From contig JAGVCA010000045.1 in the NCBI GenBank assembly GCA_020059485.1, positions 1-45,330 of the forward strand: a stretch of 45,330 bases of DNA, read 5' to 3'. Below are positions 17,402 through 26,418 of the stretch, piece after piece. The stretch comes from Anaerolineales bacterium. Lineage in GTDB: Bacteria; Chloroflexota; Anaerolineae; Anaerolineales; UBA11579. A model generated the notes under the pieces. It did not search any database. It saw nothing but the letters and a program-made list of their open reading frames with translations, and was not told the origin of the DNA. The translations under genes and the position numbers were made by a program. The first letter of the stretch is position 1. Every line of letters begins with the position of its first letter.

Positions 17402-19675
17402 TCAGCCTGGTTTGACGCGGCGGGCATCCATGACATTGGGAAGGTTTTCCAGCAGATTGAGGACCCGGCTGAGCTGGGAGATATCGCCGACCTCGAGGGT
17501 GAGGTCGAAGGTGGCCTGATTTTGGGAGACATCCACCTGGACTTGTTTCATGTTGATGCCTTCTTCGGCGATGACGGTGGAAACATCACGCAGCAAACCG
17601 TCCCGGTCATAGGCTTTGATGCGGACATCGACCGGATAAGTGGCTTTGGGTTCGCCCCAGGAGACCCGGGCCAATCGCTCACGGTCGCGGATGCGCAGGA
17701 TATTGGGGCAGTCGGAACGGTGGATAGTGGCGCCGCGCCCACGGGTGATGTAGCCGACGATCTCGTCCCCGGGGGCGGGTTTGCAGCAGCGTGCCAGTGT
17801 GGTGAGCAGGCCCTTCAGTCCCAGAACGGAGACCGCGTCGTCGCCGAAGGTGACCGGGTCGGTTGTCCCGGCTTTGCGCTGGATCTGGGTGAGGATCTCC
17901 TGTTCTTCATCACGCTCGGCTGCGGTGAGCGCATTGATGATCTTGCTGATGCTGAGATCGCCAACGCCAACGCCGGAGAACAGTTCGTCGGAGGAATTGT
18001 AGCCAAACTCACGGGATAGTTTCCCGAGGTTTATATCGGCCAGGCTGATGGAGAGACGGCGCAGTTCACGTTCAAGCAGGTTTTTACCAGAGGAGATGTT
18101 CTGGTCTTCATCCTGCTTTTTGAACCAGTGACGGATCTTGGAGCGGGCCCGATTGGTGTTGACAAGTTTGAGGTTGGGGTTGAGCCAATCGCGGCTGGGT
18201 CCGCCGCGCTTGGCGGTCAGGATCTCGACCTGGTCACCGGTTTTGAGGATATATTCCAGGGGGACGAGCTTGCCGTTAACCTTTGCGCCGCGGCAGCGGT
18301 TTCCCACCTCGGTGTGGACATGGTAGGCAAAGTCGATCGAGGTGGAACCAGCTGGCAGGTCGATGATATCGCCATTGGGGGTGAAGACATAGACCCGGTC
18401 GCTGAAGACATCGGTCTTCATGCTGTCGACGAATTCGCCGGCGTCTTCGACCTCTTGCATCCATTCCATGATCTGACGCAGCCAGACGATGCGGCGCTCG
18501 TAATTCTCGTCCCTGGGTGAGCCTTCCTTGTAGCGCCAGTGGGCGGCAATACCGTACTCGGCACTCTCGTGCATCTCCTGGGTACGGATCTGGACTTCGA
18601 TAGTGCGGCCGTCATCAAAGATCAAGGCGGTGTGGAGGGACTGGTAAAAATTGTCCTTGGGTGCGGCAATGTAGTCATCAAACTCGCCTGGGATCGGCCG
18701 CCAGCGGGTGTGGATCAGGCCGAGGACGCTGTAGCAGGTAGGGATATCCTTGACGATGATCCGGACAGCCCGGACATCGCGGATGGAGTTGAATGCCAAG
18801 CCTTTTTCCTGCATCTTTTTGTAGATCGAGTAAATGTGCTTGGGCCGGCCCGTGACCTCAGCCTTGAAGTTGTTTTGCTGAAGGAGAGACTGAAGGGCGT
18901 CCACGATCTTAACGACCTGGCTTTCGCGTTCGGAGCGGCGTTCGGCCAGGTTCTCGGCGATCTCTTTGTAGGTGTCCGGGTTGGTATAGCGGAAGGCCAG
19001 ATCTTCAAGTTCCCATTTGACCTGCCAGATGCCGAGGCGACTGGCGAGGGGGGCAAAGATGTCGAGGGTCTGGCGGGCGATACGCTTGCGTTTGACTTCG
19101 GGGACATAGCCGAGGGTGCGCATATTGTGCAACCGGTCAGCCAGCTTGATGAGCACGACCCGGATGTCTTCGCCCATGGCAAGGAAGGTCTTGCGAAGCG
19201 TCTCGGAGGCAAGATCGGCGCGGCGGCTGCGGGCACGGGAGAGTTCTTCATCCTCAGGATCGGGCAGGCCGCGGCGGGCAGCGATCTCGCGTTGTTCCTG
19301 ATCGAGCAGGGTTTCCCGTTCAAACAGATCGATGCTCTGGTCGCTGCGGGAAACGCGCGGCAGGTGGGTGAGTTTGGTGACCCCATCGACGAGTTTGGCG
19401 ACTTCTGGATCAAAATCGCGTTCGAGGTCCTCTAGGGTCAGGGCGGTGTCCTCGACCGTGTCGTGGAGCAGGCCGGCAGCGACCACATTGGAAGGGACGC
19501 GCAGATCTGCCAGGATGGCGGCGACGGCCACGCAGTGGTTGATATAGGGTTCGCCGGAAGCGCGTTCCAGACCGCGGTGGGCCAGCTCGGCGGTGCGGTA
19601 GGCGCGCTGGACCAGCTCCCGATCCGCGGGAGAGTAGTATTCCGGTAAGTTCTGCATGAGGAGTTCAATCTGCAT
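17402..19675 (-). CDS. RelA/SpoT-family (p)ppGpp synthetase/hydrolase
   Basis: This is a long Rel enzyme that makes and degrades the alarmone (p)ppGpp. From the ATG at 19675 (757 aa) the order is: HD hydrolase domain with H47, H71-D72 and VEDT; synthetase domain (RAVRIIVKDIPTCYSVLG, FDDYIAAPKDNFYQSLHT, EVQIRTQEMHESAEYGIAAH); TGS domain (VYVFTPNGDIIDLPAGST); a zinc-finger/CC segment with RCCKPAPGDEIVGYITRGRG; and a C-terminal ACT domain. Both catalytic halves look intact, so it should be bifunctional. Compared with canonical Rel there is a roughly 45-residue charged insertion at about 108-157, right after DGVTKL (segments FERETLLDQEQRE and EDEELSRARSRRAD). It appears monocistronic. Confidence 0.95.
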   Translation of the reverse strand: MQIELLMQNLPEYYSPADRELVQRAYRTAELAHRGLERASGEPYINHCVAVAAILADLRVPSNVVAAGLLHDTVEDTALTLEDLERDFDPEVAKLVDGVTKLTHLPRVSRSDQSIDLFERETLLDQEQREIAARRGLPDPEDEELSRARSRRADLASETLRKTFLAMGEDIRVVLIKLADRLHNMRTLGYVPEVKRKRIARQTLDIFAPLASRLGIWQVKWELEDLAFRYTNPDTYKEIAENLAERRSERESQVVKIVDALQSLLQQNNFKAEVTGRPKHIYSIYKKMQEKGLAFNSIRDVRAVRIIVKDIPTCYSVLGLIHTRWRPIPGEFDDYIAAPKDNFYQSLHTALIFDDGRTIEVQIRTQEMHESAEYGIAAHWRYKEGSPRDENYERRIVWLRQIMEWMQEVEDAGEFVDSMKTDVFSDRVYVFTPNGDIIDLPAGSTSIDFAYHVHTEVGNRCRGAKVNGKLVPLEYILKTGDQVEILTAKRGGPSRDWLNPNLKLVNTNRARSKIRHWFKKQDEDQNISSGKNLLERELRRLSISLADINLGKLSREFGYNSSDELFSGVGVGDLSISKIINALTAAERDEEQEILTQIQRKAGTTDPVTFGDDAVSVLGLKGLLTTLARCCKPAPGDEIVGYITRGRGATIHRSDCPNILRIRDRERLARVSWGEPKATYPVDVRIKAYDRDGLLRDVSTVIAEEGINMKQVQVDVSQNQATFDLTLEVGDISQLSRVLNLLENLPNVMDARRVKPG

Positions 19676-19823
19676 GGTAAAAGTAAGTATAATTTGCGGA
19701 GGGGAAAGATACAAGGAAACGAGGAGGGGGGATAGGTGCCGGGTTACATGGCAGCCTGGTCACCTGGGGAACCTGGAAAAGTCACTCGGGCCGACTGTTA
19801 GTTGCGTTTTGCGCGGGAAATGA

Positions 19824-19851
19824 TTGACAAATAAGTGAATAGCGGTAAAAT
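19824..19851 (+). promoter_or_regulatory. Sigma70-type promoter of tRNA-Leu
   Basis: TTGACA (19824-19829) and TAAAAT (19846-19851) are 16 bases apart and lie 12 bases before the tRNA. Confidence 0.85.
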
Positions 19852-19863
19852 AACTTTCGCCTT

Positions 19864-19947
<84 letters not shown>

Positions 19948-19954
19948 CAGGAGA

Positions 19955-19979
19955 GCCGTCCGGTTTCCGGGCGGCTTTT
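19955..19979 (+). terminator. Intrinsic terminator of tRNA-Leu
   Basis: The stem GCCGTCCGG/CCGGGCGGC (one G-T pair, TTT loop) is followed by TTTT, 8 bases past the tRNA. Confidence 0.85.
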
Positions 19980-20068
19980 CGATTTTATTGGCAAAGATGG
20001 CAAGGTTCTTGCAAAATTGTCAAACAGCATAACTTGCCGTCCGCGACGGGATAGAGTAAGATGAGATT

Positions 20069-20449
20069 ATGAAATTCCTGAAAGCATGGTCACGCAGACT
20101 GATCGCCTTGGGCGGGATCATTATGATCCTGATCTTTGTGATCGACCTTAATTCCCGGATGCTGCATATGTATCAATTGCGAGGCCAATATGAGGCTGAG
20201 TTGGCGCGGGTGGTTGAACTGCAGGCGGAAGAGCGAGAACTGGACGAGCAGATCGCATTCGCCCGCTCGGAGGCGATAGTGGATCAGTGGGCGCGGGAGC
20301 AAAACTGGATGCAGCAGGAAGGCGATTTTGTGATCGCGCTGATGCCGGGTGCGGGTCCACCGCCGGAAGGGATGACTGAAAGCTATGAGGTAGTCCCCGA
20401 GATGGATAACTGGGAAGCCTGGCGGCTGTGGTTGACGTTCAGGGAGTAG
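20069..20449 (+). CDS. FtsL/DivIC-like septum-formation protein
   Basis: This 126-residue bitopic protein has a short basic cytoplasmic end (MKFLKAWSRR), one membrane segment at about 11-27 (LIALGGIIMILIFVIDL) and a coiled coil at about 35-80 (QYEAELARVVELQAEERELD). It then has the segment AREQNWMQQEGDFVIALMP, which resembles the conserved post-coil motif of DivIC/FtsB. Such proteins bridge the early and late divisome. The acidic C-terminal 35 residues are not diagnostic. It stands alone between two tRNA units. The spacer after it (20450-20613) shows nothing I can call. Confidence 0.75.
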   Translation: MKFLKAWSRRLIALGGIIMILIFVIDLNSRMLHMYQLRGQYEAELARVVELQAEERELDEQIAFARSEAIVDQWAREQNWMQQEGDFVIALMPGAGPPPEGMTESYEVVPEMDNWEAWRLWLTFRE

Positions 20450-20613
20450 GGTTGGCATAAGACCGTTCAGGGGCGTATGTAGGCAGTGACTTTTTCCAAT
20501 ATCTAAGTTACCGGATCACTGAACCACCCAGGCACTGAGGGAAGGACGTTAATCCTAGATCAGGAAATCGGGTGGCAGATAACTGAGGACTTCGGCTTTT
20601 TCTTCCGGATAAA

Positions 20614-20642
20614 TTGACAAAGAGGGCGGGTCATAGTAAACT
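20614..20642 (+). promoter_or_regulatory. Sigma70-type promoter of tRNA-Met
   Basis: TTGACA (20614-20619), a 17-base spacer and TAAACT (20637-20642) lie 11 bases before the tRNA. Confidence 0.85.
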
Positions 20643-20653
20643 TTTTCGGCTAC

Positions 20654-20726
20654 GGCGAGGTAGCTCAACCGGCAGAGCAACGGACTCATAAGCCGTGGGT
20701 TGTGGGTTCAAGTCCCACCCTCGCCA
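20654..20726 (+). tRNA. tRNA-Met (CAT), probably elongator
   Basis: The 73-nt cloverleaf has acceptor GGCGAGG/CCTCGCC, anticodon loop CTCATAA (CAT) in an ACGG/CCGT stem with a non-paired A-G next to the loop, and T-loop GTTCAAGTC. The fully paired first acceptor position argues against an initiator. Elongator Met is likeliest; a lysidine-modified Ile2 reading ATA cannot be excluded by eye. Confidence 0.9.
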
Positions 20727-20732
20727 CACCAA

Positions 20733-20757
20733 AGGCTGCCAGCGGCAGCCTTTTTTT
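20733..20757 (+). terminator. Intrinsic terminator of tRNA-Met
   Basis: The 8-bp perfect stem AGGCTGCC/GGCAGCCT with an AGC loop runs into an eight-base T-run. Confidence 0.9.
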
Positions 20758-20813
20758 ACTGCCTGAGGGTTATAATCCCATCCAACATTGACCTGTACTT
20801 CGGAGAGGAGCCG

Positions 20814-22910
20814 ATGGATTCCCTGAAATCATTCCTAGAACCAAAAAGTGTGGCGGTGATCGGTGCATCGCGTGAGCCAGATAAGCTTGGCTACGGCGTG
20901 GCGCGCAACATGACCGGCAGCGGGTTCCCGGGCGAGATCTTCCTGGTGAACCCGAAGGGCGGGGAGTTGTTCGATCGGCCGCTGCTGCCCGATGTGGCTG
21001 CGTTGCCAGAGGGTGTGGACCTGGCGTTGGTGGTGGTGGCAGCCCAGTACGTGCCAGAGACCCTGCTGGCCGGCAGCCGGAAGGGAATCAAACACTATAT
21101 TATCCTGACCGGGGGATTCAGCGAGGCCGGGCCAGAGGGGGCGGCGCTGGAGGCGCGCTGTCGGGAGATCGCTGCGGCGGAAGGGCTGCGGGTGATCGGA
21201 CCGAACTGCATCGGGGTGCTGGATACGCACGTGCCGCTGGATACCACTTTTATCCAACCGCCGATACCCGCGCCGGGAGAAGTGGCCTTCATCAGTCACA
21301 GCGGGGCTTTAGGCGCAGCGATGATCGACTGGGCTAAACAGGCGGGGTTCGGTTTCTCGACGGTGGTCAGTCTCGGTAACCAGATGGACGTGACCGAGTC
21401 GGATGTGCTGGCGGCGCTGGCCGATAAGGTAACCAGCAAAGTGATCACGATGTATCTGGAAGGGCTGAAGGATGGGCAGAAGTTCATCCGGAACGCCAGC
21501 GCAGCAGCAGCCAAAAAGCCGGTGATCGCCTTGAAAGTGGGGCGGTCTGAAGCCGGTCAGAAGGCCGCGGCTTCGCATACCGGCGCGCTGGCGGGGGCCA
21601 ATCAGGCATTTGAGGCCGCTTTCAGAAAGGCGGGGATCCTGCCAGCCCGGACGACCGAAGAGATGTTCCAATGGGCGCGGATGTTCGCCCAGGCCCCGCT
21701 GCCGAAGGGGAATCGGCTGGCGATTTTGACGAATGCTGGCGGTCCGGGGGTGACCGCGGCAGACGCGATCACCGGGACGGGGTTGGCTATGGCTGAATGG
21801 TCAGCGGAGACGCGGGAGAGGTTGGCCGGGCTGCTGCCGGCCGCGGCCTCGATGAATAACCCGGTGGATATGCTGGCATCGGCTTCACCAGAGGTGTATG
21901 CCGCTTGCCTGGAAGCGCTGCTGACAGACGAGGGCGTCGATCTGGCGCTGGTGATCGCGCCGCCGCCGCCGATGTTCCGGGCGGAAGATATCGCCGCGGC
22001 ACTGGCAGATGTGATCCGGAAAAGCGAAAAGCCGGTGGCTGTGGCGATGATGGGCAGCGATCTGGTAGCCGAGGGCGTCCGGCAGCTGCGCGCGGACGGT
22101 ATCCCGGACTACGCTTTTCCGGAAGAGGCGGTCTCGTGTCTGGGGGCGCTGTGGCGTTATACGGAGATGCGAAACAAGGCCGACCAGCGATTGCCGATCC
22201 CGCTGGCGGAGCAGCGGCCGGAGACCAGCAGACTGCAGGGAGACGGGGGATTTGCCGATCCGGTAGAGGTGTTCGATCTGCTGGCGGCGTACGGGCTGCC
22301 GGTGGCTCCATTGCGGCGGGCTAAGGATGAAAGCAGCGCAGTCCAGGCGGCAGGGGCAGCCGGGTACCCGGTGGCGATGAAACTTGATGTTTCCGGCGTC
22401 TCGCATAAATCTGATCTGGGCGGGGTGCTGTTGGGTTTGGTGAACGCTGAAGAAGCGCAGATTGCGTATAGGCAGATCTATGCACGGGCGGCAGCGAAAC
22501 TGACCGGGACTCAGATGGAAGGGTTCGGGGTGCAAGTGCAAAAGATGGCCCCCAAAGGGCAGGAAGTGATCATTGGCGCAGTGCGTGACCCGGTGTTCGG
22601 GCCGCTGCTGATGTTCGGGAGCGGCGGGACGGAAGTGGAAGGGGCAGGAGATGTGGCATTTGCGCTGGCGCCGCTTTCGGAGGATGACCTCGATCACCTG
22701 CTGACCAGCACCTGGGCCGGCAGAAAACTACGAGGATTCCGGCAGCACCGGACAGCAGACATGGAGGCGGTCCGGCAGGCGCTCCTAAACCTGTCGGCAG
22801 TCATGGCGGCCCATCCGGAGATCGCGGAAGTGGAGATCAACCCTATGATCGTATTGGAGGCTGGCCAGGGGGCGGTGGTGGTGGATGCCCGGGTAGTATT
22901 GGCGAATTGA
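20814..22910 (+). CDS. ADP-forming acyl-CoA synthetase (acetate-CoA ligase type), fused alpha-beta
   Basis: This 698-residue protein is an NDP-forming acyl-CoA synthetase that conserves the energy of an acyl-CoA thioester as ATP, or runs in reverse. The ATG at 20814 follows GGAGAGGA; upstream in-frame starts fall inside the tRNA. Domains in order are: CoA-binding Rossmann (SVAVIGASREPDKLGYG), two flavodoxin-like ligase domains with FISHSGALGAAMIDWA and the phospho-histidine loop AASHTGALAG (His near residue 255), and a C-terminal ATP-grasp domain (YPVAMKLDVSGVSHKSDLGG, GSGGTEVE, EVEINPMIV). Anaerobes that ferment or grow on peptides use such enzymes to make acetate. The acyl group preference cannot be told by eye. 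Confidence 0.93.
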   Translation: MDSLKSFLEPKSVAVIGASREPDKLGYGVARNMTGSGFPGEIFLVNPKGGELFDRPLLPDVAALPEGVDLALVVVAAQYVPETLLAGSRKGIKHYIILTGGFSEAGPEGAALEARCREIAAAEGLRVIGPNCIGVLDTHVPLDTTFIQPPIPAPGEVAFISHSGALGAAMIDWAKQAGFGFSTVVSLGNQMDVTESDVLAALADKVTSKVITMYLEGLKDGQKFIRNASAAAAKKPVIALKVGRSEAGQKAAASHTGALAGANQAFEAAFRKAGILPARTTEEMFQWARMFAQAPLPKGNRLAILTNAGGPGVTAADAITGTGLAMAEWSAETRERLAGLLPAAASMNNPVDMLASASPEVYAACLEALLTDEGVDLALVIAPPPPMFRAEDIAAALADVIRKSEKPVAVAMMGSDLVAEGVRQLRADGIPDYAFPEEAVSCLGALWRYTEMRNKADQRLPIPLAEQRPETSRLQGDGGFADPVEVFDLLAAYGLPVAPLRRAKDESSAVQAAGAAGYPVAMKLDVSGVSHKSDLGGVLLGLVNAEEAQIAYRQIYARAAAKLTGTQMEGFGVQVQKMAPKGQEVIIGAVRDPVFGPLLMFGSGGTEVEGAGDVAFALAPLSEDDLDHLLTSTWAGRKLRGFRQHRTADMEAVRQALLNLSAVMAAHPEIAEVEINPMIVLEAGQGAVVVDARVVLAN

Positions 22911-22943
22911 TTGGTGTTAGAATGACAGTTGCGAGAGTGCCCT

Positions 22944-23915
22944 ATGGATGTATCGATCATCGTCCCGGTTTTTAACGAAGCGGCTTCGCTGGCTATCCTG
23001 CATCAGGAGATCAGCGCGGCGATGTCGAACAGCGGCTATGGCTGGGAAGTGGTGTATGTGGATGACGGCAGCCAGGATGAAAGCCTTAAGGTATTGACCG
23101 AGTTGGCAGCGGCAGCTGAAACCCATGTTCGGGTGCTGTCCTTCCCGAGGAACTTTGGGCAAACCACAGCGATCTCAGCAGGGATCGACCATGCCGCCGG
23201 GGATGTGATCGTGATGATCGATTCTGATCTGCAGAACGATCCTGCGGACATCCCGGCGATGCTGGCGAAACTGGCGGAGGGGTATGACCTAGTTTCCGGT
23301 TGGCGGATCCGGCGCAAGGATACATTTCTGACGCGGACGCTGCCTTCAAGAGCAGCGAACTCGCTGATCTCGTGGGTGACTGGCGTGCGGCTGCATGATT
23401 ATGGGTGTTCATTAAAAGCCTACCGGCGGGAAGTGCTGACCGGGTTCCGATTATACGGGGAGATGCACAGGTTCATCCCGGTGTATGCCAGTTCGGTCGG
23501 CGCCAAGATCACCGAAATGCCAGTCAACCACCGGCCGCGGCAGCACGGGAAAGCCAATTACGGCCTCGAGCGGACGCTGAAGGTGATCCTGGACATGGCG
23601 ACGGTCAAATACCTGGTCTCGTATTCTCAAAAGCCGATCTATATTTTTGGCTCAGTAGGCGTCGGGCTGATCGGGTTGTCCGTACTGGATGTGGTCTACC
23701 TGTTGTTGAGGCGGATCATCATTGGTGAGCATATGATCCGTTCACCGCTGCTGCAAATGGGGACGATGCTGTTTGTGATGGGCTTTAATTCGATCCTGCT
23801 GGGGCTGATCGCTGAGCAGTTGACCCGAACGTATCACGAGGCGCAGGCGAAACCGACGTACACGGTGCGGCGGCAGATCAACATCCCTGAGGCAGAGAGC
23901 CAGAGGAAGAAATGA
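22944..23915 (+). CDS. GT2-family glycosyltransferase with two C-terminal membrane segments
   Basis: This 323-residue protein is a dolichol/undecaprenyl-phosphate sugar transferase type GT2 (GtrB/ArnC/DPM1-like). It starts MDVSIIVPVFNEA at the ATG at 22944. The nucleotide-sugar motifs are VVYVDDGSQDES and the DxD segment IDSDLQNDP, followed by GWRIRRKD and RAANSLISW. Two membrane helices near the end (IYIFGSVGVGLIGLSVLD; TMLFVMGFNSILLGLIA) are typical of enzymes that load a sugar onto the lipid carrier. It overlaps wecB by ATGA (23912-23915), so it belongs to the same glycan operon. Confidence 0.9.
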   Translation: MDVSIIVPVFNEAASLAILHQEISAAMSNSGYGWEVVYVDDGSQDESLKVLTELAAAAETHVRVLSFPRNFGQTTAISAGIDHAAGDVIVMIDSDLQNDPADIPAMLAKLAEGYDLVSGWRIRRKDTFLTRTLPSRAANSLISWVTGVRLHDYGCSLKAYRREVLTGFRLYGEMHRFIPVYASSVGAKITEMPVNHRPRQHGKANYGLERTLKVILDMATVKYLVSYSQKPIYIFGSVGVGLIGLSVLDVVYLLLRRIIIGEHMIRSPLLQMGTMLFVMGFNSILLGLIAEQLTRTYHEAQAKPTYTVRRQINIPEAESQRKK

Positions 23916-25018
23916 AGGTGCTGACGATCTTTGGAACGCGGCCGGAGGCAGTCAAGCTGGCGCCGGTGGTGCTGGAGATGCAGCGGCGGACCGGTTTTGA
24001 CTCGCTGACCTGTGTAACCGCCCAGCACCGGGAACTGCTTGACCAGGTCAACAGTATGTTCGGGATCCGCCCGGATTTTGACCTGGACCTGATGCGCGAA
24101 AACCAAAGCCTGTCGGCCTTGACGGCCAGAGTGTTCTCCGATCTGCCGAGTGTGTTCGAGCAGGTCAAACCGGACTGGGTGCTGGTGCAGGGAGATACGA
24201 CCACAGTGATGGCGGCGGCATTGACGGCATTTTATCATCGCGTGCGGGTCGGTCATGTGGAGGCCGGGCTGCGGACTTATGATAAATGGCAGCCATTCCC
24301 GGAAGAGGTCAACCGCAAGGTGGCCGGCGTGGTAGCAGATCTGCATTTTGCGCCAACCGAAATAGCACGGCAAAACTTGCTGGCAGAAGGCGCGCCACCT
24401 GAGGCGGTGCATGTGACCGGGAATACGATCATTGACGCGCTGCAAGCGGTGGCGAGTCAGCCGTTTGACCGGGAGCACAGTGCAGTGAAGCAGGTGCCAG
24501 ACGGCCGCCGGCTGGTGCTGGTCACCGCTCACCGGCGGGAGAATTTCGGCCAGCCGCTGAGCGAGATCTGCCGGGCGATCCGGACACTGGCGGAAGACGA
24601 GTCGCTGGGTTTGCATTTTGTCTACCCGGTGCACCCTAACCCGAACGTGACCGAGGTGGTGTACCCGGCGTTGGGTGAGTGCGAGAATATCACCCTGCTG
24701 GAGCCGGTGGATTACCGGACCTTGATCGACCTGATGTCCCGGTCAAGCCTGGTTCTGACGGATTCAGGCGGGATCCAGGAAGAAGCGCCAGCGTTTGGTG
24801 TGCCTGTGCTGGTGATGCGGGCAGTGACCGAACGTCCGGAGGGGATCGAAGCCGGGGTGGCGAAACTGGTCGGCGCGGATTATGAGCGGATCGTGGCTGA
24901 AGCAACCCGGCTGATACGCGATCCGGCGGCATATGCCGGGATGTCGAAGGCGGTCAATCCGTATGGGGATGGACAGGCTGCCCGGCGGATCGTTGACTTG
25001 CTGGAAGCACATCATTGA
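23912..25018 (+). CDS. wecB: UDP-N-acetylglucosamine 2-epimerase (non-hydrolysing)
   Basis: The enzyme converts UDP-GlcNAc to UDP-ManNAc. The 368-residue sequence shows the family landmarks: MKVLTIFGTRPEAVKLAPVV at the N-terminus, CVTAQHRELLDQ, VQGDTTTVMAAALTAF, VGHVEAGLRT, TGNTIIDAL, TAHRRENFG and DSGGIQEEAP. Its length is usual for WecB/MnaA. The ATGA overlap with the GT2 gene and 14-base gap to wecC indicate one operon for making an amino-sugar uronate precursor. Confidence 0.96.
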   Translation: MKVLTIFGTRPEAVKLAPVVLEMQRRTGFDSLTCVTAQHRELLDQVNSMFGIRPDFDLDLMRENQSLSALTARVFSDLPSVFEQVKPDWVLVQGDTTTVMAAALTAFYHRVRVGHVEAGLRTYDKWQPFPEEVNRKVAGVVADLHFAPTEIARQNLLAEGAPPEAVHVTGNTIIDALQAVASQPFDREHSAVKQVPDGRRLVLVTAHRRENFGQPLSEICRAIRTLAEDESLGLHFVYPVHPNPNVTEVVYPALGECENITLLEPVDYRTLIDLMSRSSLVLTDSGGIQEEAPAFGVPVLVMRAVTERPEGIEAGVAKLVGADYERIVAEATRLIRDPAAYAGMSKAVNPYGDGQAARRIVDLLEAHH

Positions 25019-25032
25019 ACCTGGAGTGAAGA

Positions 25033-26322
25033 TTGAACAACAAAGAGCATATCTGTGTTGTGGGATTGGGGTATATCGGTCTGCCGACGGCGATCATGTT
25101 CGCCAAGCAGGGCTATACCGTCACCGGGGTGGATGTAAAATCTGAGGTGGTGGACACGCTGCGGAAAGGCGAACTGCACATCCATGAGGATGGGCTGGCG
25201 GTGGCTTTCAAAGGTGCGCTGGCAATGGGAGGGCTGACCTTTTCGGAACAGACCGTTGCGGCGGATGTGTTCATCATTGCCGTGCCGACACCTTTCAACA
25301 AGGACAAATCGGCGGATATGCGCTATGTCCGGTCAGCTGCGGAAGGGATCCGGCCGGTGTTGAAGGCGGGGGACCTGGTGGTGCTGGAATCGACCTCTCC
25401 GCCGCGCACGACGATCGAATTGGTGCAGCCGATCCTGGAACAAGGCGGGTTGAAAGCAGGCAAAGACTTCGATCTGGCGTATTCGCCGGAACGGGTGCTG
25501 CCCGGACGGATCCTGGAGGAACTGGTCTCGAATGACCGGATCGTCGGCGGGCTTACCGAGCAGGCCAATCAACGGGCGAAAGTATTGTATGCCAGCTTTG
25601 TGCGCGGGACGATCCACTGCACGGACCCGACCACGGCCGAGATGGTCAAATTAATGGAAAACACTTACAGGGACGTGAACATCGCCCTGGCGAATGAGTT
25701 CTCCCGGATCGCGGCTGAACAAGCCGTGGATGTGTGGGAAGCGATCGAGCTGGCCAACCACCACCCGAGAGTTGAGATCCTGCGGCCGGGGGCCGGGGTC
25801 GGCGGGCATTGCATCAGCGTGGACCCGTGGTTTTTGGTGGAGGTTTCGCCGGAGCGGTCTGACCTGATCCGGACGGCTCGGCGGGTGAACGATGCCCAGC
25901 CGGCTTTTTTGGTAAGCGAACTGGAACGGGCGATCGGGCCGCTGGCCGGCGTGAAGGCGGCAGTGCTGGGCCTGGCGTATAAGCCGAATATCGACGATTT
26001 GCGGGAAAGCCCGGCGATCGAGGTGGTCCATTTGCTGCGGAACGCCGGATGTGAGGTGCGGACGTTTGAGCCGTATGTGCCTGATCACATCGCGGCGGAA
26101 GGTGTAATGGCCTGCGAGACGCTGCCTGAGGCGGTCAAAGGGGTTGAGGTGGTGTTGGTCGTGGTGGCCCATGACGAATTTAAAGCGCTGACGGCCGCAA
26201 AACTGGCAGAACTGGTGGGTAAGCCCGGCGAGGCGGGATTCACGGTAGTGGATGCGGTCAATATCCTGCCACGGGAGCAGGATGGGGAATGCCGGGTGGT
26301 CCGGTTGGGGGTGGGGAAGTAA
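25033..26322 (+). CDS. wecC: UDP-N-acetyl-D-mannosamine dehydrogenase
   Basis: The enzyme oxidises UDP-ManNAc to UDP-ManNAcA with NAD+. The 429-residue protein starts with a TTG at 25033, six bases after GGAG. It shows the Rossmann motif VVGLGYIGLPTAIMFA, FIIAVPTPFN, LESTSPPRTT, SPERVLPGR, LMENTYRDVNIALANEF, and the catalytic segment GVGGHCISVDPWF with its cysteine. The C-terminal domain contains VLGLAYKPNIDDLRESPAIE. Together with wecB this gives UDP-ManNAcA, a building block of enterobacterial-common-antigen-like and other surface glycans. A strong terminator follows. Confidence 0.95.
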   Translation: MNNKEHICVVGLGYIGLPTAIMFAKQGYTVTGVDVKSEVVDTLRKGELHIHEDGLAVAFKGALAMGGLTFSEQTVAADVFIIAVPTPFNKDKSADMRYVRSAAEGIRPVLKAGDLVVLESTSPPRTTIELVQPILEQGGLKAGKDFDLAYSPERVLPGRILEELVSNDRIVGGLTEQANQRAKVLYASFVRGTIHCTDPTTAEMVKLMENTYRDVNIALANEFSRIAAEQAVDVWEAIELANHHPRVEILRPGAGVGGHCISVDPWFLVEVSPERSDLIRTARRVNDAQPAFLVSELERAIGPLAGVKAAVLGLAYKPNIDDLRESPAIEVVHLLRNAGCEVRTFEPYVPDHIAAEGVMACETLPEAVKGVEVVLVVVAHDEFKALTAAKLAELVGKPGEAGFTVVDAVNILPREQDGECRVVRLGVGK

Positions 26323-26338
26323 ATGGTAGTTATTGATG

Positions 26339-26367
26339 AAAGCGGCGCATGCAGCGCCGCTTTTTTT
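26339..26367 (+). terminator. Intrinsic terminator after wecC
   Basis: A perfect 10-bp stem (aaagcggcgc/gcgccgcttt) with an atgca loop runs into a seven-base T-run (26361-26367) on the plus strand. Confidence 0.9.
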
Positions 26368-26418
26368 GTGTGGGGAGACAAGTTGGGTGGACAGGTCAGA
26401 GGGTATCCCTTCGCCCGG

